DNA of 58,162 nt from contig NZ_JAMBOO010000026.1 in NCBI RefSeq assembly GCF_023715895.1, forward strand, positions 1-58,162, given 5' to 3'. A program made the translations under genes and the position numbers. This DNA comes from Domibacillus indicus (GTDB lineage: Bacteria; Bacillota; Bacilli; Bacillales; Domibacillaceae). How positions within the stretch are numbered: position 1 is the first letter of the stretch; the number at the start of each line of letters is the position of its first letter. The notes under the pieces are model-generated. The model had not been told where the DNA came from. It made no database searches and was given only the letters and a program-made list of their open reading frames with translations. Positions 52,149 through 58,162 of the stretch are shown here, one piece after another.

Positions 52149-52325
52149 TTAAATCACCGGATATACCCATCCATAACGCGGATTACAGTAATATGGGGGT
52201 CTTGCGCCTATTTTCGGTACTTGAATGCTCACACCACCATCTGCCGTGTACATAATTCGTTCTTTTTCATTAGACTGTTGAACAAGCAGCAGCCTGACCT
52301 GGCCATGTACTTCATAAGCCTGCAC
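52149..52325 (-). CDS. Small uncharacterised protein, 58 residues
   Basis: A GTG at 52323-52325, nine bases after GGGAGG, opens 58 codons ending in TAA. The product reads MQAYEVHGQVRLLLVQQ, then a middle with RIMYTADGGVSIQVPKIG, and a C terminus ARPPYYCNPRYGWVYPVI rich in aromatic residues and proline, with one cysteine. Codon choice is like neighbouring genes. No signal peptide or membrane segment. I do not recognise a family. It ends 85 bases before the metallo-beta-lactamase-fold gene on the same strand, so the two may share a transcript. Confidence 0.65.
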   Translation of the reverse strand: MQAYEVHGQVRLLLVQQSNEKERIMYTADGGVSIQVPKIGARPPYYCNPRYGWVYPVI

Positions 52326-52480
52326 GTGCAGCTTCCTCCCTTCTGTTTCGTTTCTCCTTACTTTATTCAGCTTTCATTTAAATGGACTCTGGCTCCACTT
52401 CGTTTCGAAACATTCACCACAAACGCCTATCTTACATACAGTGTGATAGGTCATTTTCAAATGAGGGAGGTCTTTCCATT

Positions 52481-53416
52481 TTGAATGATAAAAAAGATAA
52501 GAACCAAAACGGGTCTCCACATTCATATCCTCTTTACCCTAATTACGGAAAAATAACACAATATGAAGATGTTTCGCTTACAGTTCCAGAACAGCGGCAG
52601 CTGCGGCAGCCTGGGTTGGAAAAGTGGATGGTGCCCCGCCCAATTGTAGAAAATCCGAATGAAAAAGGAAGCGGGAAGCTGAAAGGAAAAACGGCCCTGA
52701 TCACAGGAGGAGACAGTGGCATCGGAGCCGCCGTGGCCATTGCTTTTGCCAAAGAAGGAGCCAATGTGGCGATTGCTTACTTGGATGAGCACGAAGATGC
52801 CGAGCGGACCAAAAACAGAATCCAGGAACTCGGACAGTCTTGCTTACTGCTGCCGGGTGATCTCGGAAAAAAAGAGCAATGTGCTGCCATTGTGGAAAAC
52901 ACCGTAAAAACACTTGGCGGTCTTGATGTGCTGTGCAATCACGTCGGCATTCAATTTCAGCAGCTCAGCCTGCTCGATATTACAGACGAACAGTTTGATC
53001 TCACCTTTAAAATTAATATTTATTCTCATTTTTATACAACGCGGGCCGCTCTTCCCCATTTGAAAGCAGGAAGTTCTATTATTAATACTTCTTCCGTTAC
53101 AGCTTACCGGGGCCATAAGGAATTGATTGATTATTCGTCCACAAAAGCAGCAAATATTGGCTTTACACGGGCTCTGGCCAACAACGTTATCAGCCAGGGA
53201 ATCCGCGTAAACGCCGTGGCACCCGGCCGCGTGTGGACGCCTCTTATTCCGGCAAGCTTTTCAGCAGACCAGGTTCCGCTCGTTAATAACCTGATGGATC
53301 GCCAAGGGCAGCCGTTTGAACTGGCCCCAGCTTACGTATATCTTGCTTCCGACGATTCACGGTATATGACCGGGCAGACTATTCACGTTAATGGAGGCGA
53401 ATGGACTTCTTCATAA
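52481..53416 (+). CDS. SDR-family oxidoreductase, YhxC/YhdF-like
   Basis: The TTG at 52481, ten bases after GAGGGAGG, gives 311 residues; an upstream in-frame ATG lacks a ribosome site. The N-terminal 55 residues are a polar extension ([16 protein letters not shown], then PQ-rich) found in Bacillus stress SDRs. The NAD(P) motif is [25 protein letters not shown] stands for NNAG, and the catalytic S-Y-K lies in [11 protein letters not shown] and [16 protein letters not shown]. The substrate is unknown; relatives act on sugars or aldehydes. Confidence 0.88.
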   Translation: MNDKKDKNQNGSPHSYPLYPNYGKITQYEDVSLTVPEQRQLRQPGLEKWMVPRPIVENPNEKGSGKLKGKTALITGGDSGIGAAVAIAFAKEGANVAIAYLDEHEDAERTKNRIQELGQSCLLLPGDLGKKEQCAAIVENTVKTLGGLDVLCNHVGIQFQQLSLLDITDEQFDLTFKINIYSHFYTTRAALPHLKAGSSIINTSSVTAYRGHKELIDYSSTKAANIGFTRALANNVISQGIRVNAVAPGRVWTPLIPASFSADQVPLVNNLMDRQGQPFELAPAYVYLASDDSRYMTGQTIHVNGGEWTSS

Positions 53417-53442
53417 CGACTACCTTGAAAAAATAAACAAAG

Positions 53443-53473
53443 AAAAGGAGACAGCATTTAGCTGTCTCCTTTT
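53443..53473. terminator. Bidirectional terminator between SDR and ArsD-like genes
   Basis: AAAAGGAGACAGC and GCTGTCTCCTTTT form a perfect 13-bp stem with loop ATTTA. Confidence 0.92.
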
Positions 53474-53487
53474 TCAGCTTATCCGTT

Positions 53488-53808
53488 TTACTTCTGTAAA
53501 CTTCCCGCTTCTGCACCCAGCCATTCTGTAAATTCAGCATCCGTAGGATACATGCGTTCTTTCACTACTTCTCCGTTCAGAAAAATAATGGGTAAAATTC
53601 CCGGCCCTTTTTCTTGCATAAGTGTATGTACCGTTTCATTTTCCAAAAAAGCATCTGAATGATCCGCTAAGTTAAAGCGTTTAATATGGGCCCCTTTTTC
53701 CTGCCACATATGGACTGATGCGGCCACACGGGCAAGCTCCGGGTCTACACGTGGACCGCATGTGCCAGAACAGCACATGGCCGGGTCGAAAATATGAATC
53801 GTTGTCAT
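53488..53808 (-). CDS. arsD: Orphan ArsD-family protein
   Basis: The 106-residue protein starts TTIHIFDPAMCCSGTCGPRV, the ArsD metal-binding segment with Cys12, Cys13 and a third Cys at 17, and continues with the family's thioredoxin-like fold (VDPELARVAASVHMWQEKGA, then FNLADHSDAFLENETV and LPIIFLNGEVV). ArsD delivers arsenite or antimonite to the ArsA ATPase. No arsA, arsB, arsC or arsR is present in this window, so the gene is isolated. The ATG follows GGAGGAG. It may work as a stand-alone metalloid-binding or redox protein. Confidence 0.85.
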   Translation of the reverse strand: MTTIHIFDPAMCCSGTCGPRVDPELARVAASVHMWQEKGAHIKRFNLADHSDAFLENETVHTLMQEKGPGILPIIFLNGEVVKERMYPTDAEFTEWLGAEAGSLQK

Positions 53809-53972
53809 TCGATTCTCCTCCTTTTTTATTTGCTAAAAGTATACACCGTTTCAGACAGCGCTTTCAACGATAGATTTTTCATAAAAAAGGATATTGCGCC
53901 CTTATGATTTTAAAAAATAATTCTATAGACGGTCTCGATTTCATACATTATCATATTAGAGAAGGTTTTTAA

Positions 53973-54022
53973 TGATAATTATTATAAATAAATATTGACT
54001 TTCGTTTGAGAAGTGTTATCAT
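53973..54022 (+). promoter_or_regulatory. katA promoter with PerR box
   Basis: TGATAATTATTATAA (53973-53987) matches the PerR box TTATAATNATTATAA at 13 of 14 positions. Promoter TTGACT (53995-54000), 16 bases, TATCAT (54017-54022) follows at once. Peroxide induction through PerR is the expected control. Confidence 0.85.
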
Positions 54023-54059
54023 TTACTTATAGTAAACAATAATTGATGAGGTGATTTCT

Positions 54060-55517
54060 TTGATCAAAAAAAGCAATCGTTTAACAACCAGCTGGGGTGC
54101 TCCTGTTGGGGATAATCAAAACTCACAAACAGCGGGAGATCGCGGTCCTACTTTAATTCAAGATGTTCATTTGCTTGAAAAACTGGCTCACTTCAACCGC
54201 GAACGCGTACCTGAGCGCGTTGTTCACGCAAAAGGCGCTGGTGCACACGGCTACTTTGAAGTAACAAATGATGAAATCTCAAAATATACAAAAGCAGACT
54301 TTTTATCTGAAGCAGGCAAACGTACGCCGATGTTTATCCGCTTCTCAACCGTTGCCGGTGAGCTTGGATCAGCTGATACGGTTCGTGATCCGCGCGGCTT
54401 TGCAGTTAAGTTTTATACAGAAGAAGGCAACTATGATATTGTCGGAAACAACACACCTGTATTTTTTATTCGCGATGCGATTAAATTTCCTGACTTTATT
54501 CATACACAAAAACGCCATCCCCAAACGCACTTGAAAAATCCTACAGCCGTTTGGGATTTCTGGTCTTTATCACCTGAATCACTTCATCAGGTTACGATTT
54601 TAATGTCTGACCGTGGTATCCCGGCAACGCTCCGTCATATGCATGGATTCGGCAGCCATACCTTTAAATGGGTAAACGCTGAAGGACAAGCTGTCTGGGT
54701 GAAATACCACTTTAAAACAGATCAAGGCGTAAAAAATCTGGATGTAGATGTTGCCGCAAAACTAGCTGGTGAAAATCCGGATTATCATACAGAAGACTTA
54801 TTTAACGCTATTGAAAACGGTGATTTCCCATCATGGACATTGTATGTGCAAATTATGCCATACGAAGATGCCAATACGTACAAATGGGATCCATTTGATG
54901 TCACAAAAGTATGGTCACAAAAAGACTATCCATTAATCGAAGTTGGTAAAATGACACTGGACCGCAATCCAGAAAACTATTTTGCAGAAGTTGAGCAGGC
55001 TACATTCTCACCAGGTACTCTTGTTCCAGGCATTGAGCCGTCACCAGACAAAATGCTTCAAGGCCGCTTGTTCGCTTATGCAGATGCGCACCGCTACCGT
55101 GTTGGCGCTAACCATAATACACTGCCAATCAACTCGCCAAAATGCCCGTACCACAACTATCAGCGCGACGGCCAAATGCGCTTCGACGGCAATGGCGGCA
55201 AGTCGGTTTATTATGAGCCAAACAGCTTTGGCGGCCCGGCTGAAACACCGGAAGCGAAGCTGACACCATTTGAGGTGCAAGGCTTTGCAGGTCAGCACAA
55301 CTACAGCCATGATGACCATTACACACAAGCAGGCGACTTGTACCGTTTATTGTCTGAAGATGAGCGCACACGCCTTGTTAACAACATCGTTGGTGCGATG
55401 AAACCGGTAGAGCGTGAAGACATTAAGCTTCGCCAGATCGCCCATTTCTATAAAGCAGATCCAGAATACGGCACACGCATTGCAGAAGGGCTTGGCCTTG
55501 CCGTTCCAGCTCAGTAA
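54060..55517 (+). CDS. katA: Heme catalase, KatA type
   Basis: The TTG at 54060 follows TGAGGTGATTTCT, giving 485 residues (B. subtilis KatA has 483). The catalytic His is in [16 protein letters not shown], the Asn in [18 protein letters not shown], and the proximal heme Tyr in [20 protein letters not shown]. It is a small-subunit clade-3 catalase that converts hydrogen peroxide to water and oxygen. Regulation by PerR is suggested by the upstream box. Confidence 0.96.
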   Translation: MIKKSNRLTTSWGAPVGDNQNSQTAGDRGPTLIQDVHLLEKLAHFNRERVPERVVHAKGAGAHGYFEVTNDEISKYTKADFLSEAGKRTPMFIRFSTVAGELGSADTVRDPRGFAVKFYTEEGNYDIVGNNTPVFFIRDAIKFPDFIHTQKRHPQTHLKNPTAVWDFWSLSPESLHQVTILMSDRGIPATLRHMHGFGSHTFKWVNAEGQAVWVKYHFKTDQGVKNLDVDVAAKLAGENPDYHTEDLFNAIENGDFPSWTLYVQIMPYEDANTYKWDPFDVTKVWSQKDYPLIEVGKMTLDRNPENYFAEVEQATFSPGTLVPGIEPSPDKMLQGRLFAYADAHRYRVGANHNTLPINSPKCPYHNYQRDGQMRFDGNGGKSVYYEPNSFGGPAETPEAKLTPFEVQGFAGQHNYSHDDHYTQAGDLYRLLSEDERTRLVNNIVGAMKPVEREDIKLRQIAHFYKADPEYGTRIAEGLGLAVPAQ

Positions 55518-55523
55518 ATAAAA

Positions 55524-55559
55524 AAAGAGGTATTCCGCCCGTTTGCGGATACCTCTTTT
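55524..55559 (+). terminator. Terminator after katA
   Basis: AAAGAGGTA-T-TCCGC pairs with GCGGA-TACCTCTTT around CCGTTT, followed by T. One bulged base. Confidence 0.88.
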
Positions 55560-55583
55560 ACTTTGAAAAGGAGTGAACATTCG

Positions 55584-55697
55584 TTGAAAAAAGCCCAAAT
55601 TTGTCCTGACTGCCAAATGGCTATGAAAAAGCTAAAGCACAGCACTTTATGCGGATGCGGTATTAAATTTACAACGATCAGCCGCTCAAAGCGTTAA
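55584..55697 (+). CDS. 37-residue zinc-ribbon-like protein
   Basis: A TTG start eight bases after AAAGGAGTG opens 37 codons: MKKAQICPDCQMAMKKLKH, then STLCGCGIKF and SRSKR. The spacing CPDC...CGC gives four cysteines (residues 7, 10, 24, 26) suited to one zinc ion; the ends are basic. This looks like a real small gene rather than chance, but I cannot name it. It lies between the katA terminator and the convergent GDPD gene, overlapping the end of the latter by four bases. A nucleic-acid-binding role is only a guess. Confidence 0.68.
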   Translation: MKKAQICPDCQMAMKKLKHSTLCGCGIKFTTISRSKR

Positions 55698-56416
55698 CGA
55701 AACCGTTCAGGAAAATCGGTAATAAGCGCTTCTACCGGCACACCGCTGCTCCGAATCCGCTCCCACTCTTTCGGATGGTTAATTGTATAGAGACGAAGAA
55801 GCATGCCGCTGTCAACGGCTTCCCTTCCATAGCCGCTAAGCGCATAGGATGACTGTGTATGAAGGGCCCTTAAACCAAGCTCTTTCGCTCTTGCCAATGC
55901 ATCACGGCGTATCTTCCAAATAAGTCCCGCAATTGCTATGTACGGGTCCAGCTCAATCACCCGCTTAATGCTGTCGAAGTTAAACGAAGAAATAATAACT
56001 CTCTCCCGCATCTGGTAAGCGCCAATCAAATCCAGCACTTGTTTTTCGATTCCGTGGTAGGGTACTTTATTGGTTTTGAGTTCAATATTGATCTGCAGCT
56101 TATTGCCTGCCGCCCACTTAAAAAATTCATCGAGTGTTGGAATTTTTTCGCCTGCGAAGGACGGACTGAACCAGCTTCCTGCATCAAGCTGTGCCAATTC
56201 ATCCAGCGTCATTCGCCCAATGGCTCCCCTGCCGTTTGTTGTCCGATTAACGGTTTCATCATGAATAATGACAAGCTCTCCATCCCTTGTCATTTGTACA
56301 TCGAGTTCAATGCCGTCTGCCCCTTTTTGAGCAGCTGCCCGGAAAGCGGCCATTGTATTTTCGGGGCATGTTCCGCTTGCACCGCGATGGGCAAAAATGA
56401 CCGGCTTTTGATTCAT
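55694..56416 (-). CDS. Glycerophosphodiester phosphodiesterase
   Basis: The 240-residue protein shows the GDPD motif HRGASGTCPENTMAAFRAAA with both active-site histidine and arginine, GADGIELDVQMTRDGELVIIHD (Glu, Asp and His metal ligands) and RTTNGRG. It releases glycerol-3-phosphate from glycerophosphodiesters. No signal peptide, so it is cytoplasmic. The ATG follows AAAGGAGAG. Close to B. subtilis YhdW in length. Confidence 0.92.
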   Translation of the reverse strand: MNQKPVIFAHRGASGTCPENTMAAFRAAAQKGADGIELDVQMTRDGELVIIHDETVNRTTNGRGAIGRMTLDELAQLDAGSWFSPSFAGEKIPTLDEFFKWAAGNKLQINIELKTNKVPYHGIEKQVLDLIGAYQMRERVIISSFNFDSIKRVIELDPYIAIAGLIWKIRRDALARAKELGLRALHTQSSYALSGYGREAVDSGMLLRLYTINHPKEWERIRSSGVPVEALITDFPERFR

Positions 56417-56533
56417 GCTGATCTCTCCTTTTTATATCATCCTCTTTATCTTATGTTAAATGAAAGAAGAAGCGCCAGTTTTGAGCGATGCGCTGCCAGG
56501 GCTCTCTATATATTAAATCGGTTTTCCTTATAA

Positions 56534-56562
56534 AAAACGGCTTCCTTGTACGGAAGCCGTTT
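56534..56562 (-). terminator. Hairpin terminator upstream of the GDPD gene
   Basis: AAACGGCTTCC and GGAAGCCGTTT form an 11-bp stem; on the minus strand it is followed by TTTTTTATAAGG. It would stop transcription arriving from the transposase. Confidence 0.85.
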
Positions 56563-56571
56563 CAGACTGTA

Positions 56572-56622
56572 GACAAAGTGGTTCTCAAATCTTCGATTTG
56601 AGGATTTGAGGCCGCTTTGTCT
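56572..56622 (+). terminator. Hairpin at the left end of the IS element
   Basis: AGACAAAGTGG and CCGCTTTGTCT are the outer arms and CAAAT/ATTTG repeats fill the middle; TTTTTTTT follows on the plus strand. Likely part of the element's end. Confidence 0.7.
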
Positions 56623-56648
56623 TTTTTTTATGCATTTGGACAGCCCTA

Positions 56649-58005
56649 TTAAGCTGGCTGCACTGGTTTCCACGACCAGCAGGCCAGCTTTTTAAGATTC
56701 ATGGCAGCGAAAGTAAGCATCGCCTGCATGGATAATTTCCCCAGTCCTCTGAGGGTTGTCCATCGCATGCCATGCTTTTCCTTAGCATCTGCAAAGACCC
56801 GCTCAATCGTTTCTTTGCGCCTTGCATACATGTATTTATTCTGCGCCGTATGGCGCAGGTGGTCCGCTTCTTCAAGATAGTGTTCCCATATATGCCGGTG
56901 AACCAGCTTCATATGATTCTGGCTCTGAGTACACACAGACAGAAATGGGCATTCCGCGCAATGATGAGGATTAGAAGCATACTGCCTGTATCCTTCACGC
57001 GTAGTCGTGCGGTAAGAAAGCACCTGCCCCTCCGGGCAGATGTAGCAGTCATAGTGCTCATCATAAGCATAGTCACTCTTCTTCAAATACTCTTTCGGCG
57101 TACGAGGTCTGGAATACGGGAGAACCGGCCGGATCTCCCGATCGGCTATGTACTTGGCGATAAAAGGTGTTTTGTATCCGGCATCGGCAGCTACGGCATC
57201 AGGCTTCGAGACTTTTTCCATGACTTGATCGAGAACGTCTGTAAATACACGGCTGTCATGAACATTGGCACCCGTGACACGGGAAGCAAGGACAAATCCG
57301 TTGGCATCACAGGCGGTGTGAAAGGAATAGGCAAAGTTTTTCTCTCGTTCGTCTTTCACATAGTATCCGCTGTCTGGGTCAGTCGTGCTCGCCTTGATTT
57401 CCTTCATCTCTTCCTTTTCCTGTGGGGGGAAACGGCTTTTTTCCATGTTCTTCACGATCTATATTGATCTCTTCCTCAAGCTGTGCTTGGTAGCTGCGTG
57501 CTTCAACGCGCACCACTTTCTTATTGAATTTCTTCTTATTGGCACTGGCTTTGACATGCGTTGAATCGATAAAAGCAACGGATGGATCGACAAATCCTTT
57601 CGCCATCGCTTCTTTCAGTATCCGGTAAAAGATCTGTTCGAACAGGTCGGTGTCTTTAAAACGGCGGACATAGTTTTTACCGAAGGTAGAGAAATGAGGA
57701 ATTTTCTCCGAAAATCCATAGCCAAGAAACCAGCGGTACGCCACGTTGGTTTCAATCTCCTTAATCGTCTGGCGCATGGAGCGGATGCCAAACAGGTACT
57801 GGACCAGCACCATTTTAATCAGTACGACAGGGTCCACACTTGGCCGGCCGTTGTCAGCTGAATACATATCTTCCACTAATGGATAAATAAAGTCGAAGTC
57901 GATCGCCGCCTCGATTTTGCGGACCAGATGGTCAGCCGGCACAAGCTGGTCGAGCGCGACAACCTCCATTTGGTTCCGCCGGTTTTCCGGACGTTTTGAT
58001 AACAT
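56649..58005 (-). pseudogene. IS1182-family transposase, frameshifted in a C6 run
   Basis: The first part (58005-57379) starts MLSKRPENRRNQMEVVALDQ after a TGGGGGAA site and carries the DUF772 N-terminal domain and the first catalytic Asp in AFIDSTHVKASANK. The second part (to 56649) carries TTDPDSGYYVKDER, the second Asp in AVAADAGYKTPF, the cysteine-rich CPEGQ...C-A-E-C-P-F insert, and the Glu in RRKETIERVFADAKEKHG. They overlap in different frames. Reading EHGKKPFPP then QEKEEMKEIKASTT restores the family sequence if one C is removed from the six-C run at 57424-57429, so a one-base insertion (or programmed slippage) breaks the gene. Confidence 0.85.
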
Positions 58006-58162
58006 ACAAATTCCCCCACAAGATTTTGATAGATCCATTATACAAAACATACTAAGATTAGCAGTGCAGACCAAGGCATTGGTTTGCACTGCTATTTTTT
58101 ATATAGTAGAAGTGAAGCTGGAGGCCGACAGGCTTTTAGGATCTAGAATCCGTATACAAAAC

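Larger units (their letters stand above)
56570..58162 (-). mobile_element. IS1182-family insertion sequence (right edge uncertain)
   Basis: The element includes a transposase gene and flanking hairpins. At the left end AGACAAAG...CTTTGTCT (56571-56622) forms a strong hairpin with a T run on the plus strand. At the right a 15-bp hairpin at 58060-58093 lies between the window edge and the transposase -10 (TATAAT at 58037-58042), the usual way such elements block read-through. Terminal inverted repeats and target duplications could not be defined because the sequence ends at 58162. Confidence 0.75.

Noticed and set aside
1-58162. CRISPR arrays, prophage or defence islands
   Set aside because: No direct-repeat array, phage structural genes, integrase or restriction system was seen; the IS1182 element is the only clear mobile DNA.

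Overview
The window looks like chromosomal DNA of a Bacillus-type member of the Bacillaceae. It opens with the 5' end of a 16S rRNA gene read on the minus strand. Most recognisable proteins resemble Bacillus subtilis or B. cereus families (YhfK, YkhA, YwtE, RocABDFR, KimA, YvsH, YfnA, KatA, YkvR), the Shine-Dalgarno sites are strong GGAGG types, TTG and GTG starts are common, and nearly every gene ends in a compact rho-independent terminator. I could not assign a species.

Layout. 1-540: 16S start with three tandem rRNA promoters. 0.5-6.7 kb: AbrB-family membrane protein with divergent LysR regulator, an SDR, an acyl-CoA thioesterase, HAD and inositol-phosphatase pair, and an aldo/keto reductase broken by an amber codon. 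6.8-11.9 kb: molybdenum cofactor genes (moeA-moaE-moaD-moaA, divergent moaC, moeB-moaB). 12-15.2 kb: remnant of a chemotaxis receptor, a GC-rich repeat-like segment, and a nitrate/sulfonate/taurine-type ABC importer. 15.4-16.5 kb: a zinc-finger/DUF2087 protein with a GIY-YIG protein. 16.5-23.6 kb: sucrose locus with LacI regulator, PTS EIIBC, GH32 hydrolase and fructokinase, plus a second GH32 gene on the other strand that is broken by an amber codon. 23.6-33.7 kb: two NlpC/P60-type proteins (one lacking its catalytic residues), murB, RpiR regulator, flavin reductase, a DoxX/MhqP-like gene behind MhqR-type operators, rpiA operon, and a Fur-box-preceded YusV-like ATPase with an ABC exporter.

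33.8-42.4 kb is an arginine/ornithine catabolic region: rocB, glutamate dehydrogenase, rocD, rocA, rocR and rocF. Sigma-54 promoters of the GG-N10-GC type and RocR-like palindromes lie before rocA and the dehydrogenase, so RocR (a sigma-54 activator) probably drives both. Arginase makes ornithine, RocD and RocA convert it to glutamate, and the dehydrogenase feeds the TCA cycle. 42.4-49.7 kb carries transport genes under riboswitches: KimA behind a c-di-AMP (ydaO-type) riboswitch and a YvsH-like basic amino-acid permease behind a lysine riboswitch, then a YfnA-like permease. 50-56.4 kb: chromate transporter, metallo-beta-lactamase-fold enzyme, SDR, orphan ArsD-like protein, PerR-box-preceded catalase, GDPD, and two small genes (58 and 37 codons). 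56.5-58.2 kb: an IS1182-type element whose transposase is frameshifted in a run of six C, continuing to or beyond the window end.

The main oddities are two otherwise intact genes each interrupted by TAG exactly at a conserved tryptophan, a catalytically dead NlpC/P60 homologue, a murB gene that seems to start at AUC, and two small genes without a recognised family. I did not find a convincing new multi-gene defence or signalling system.
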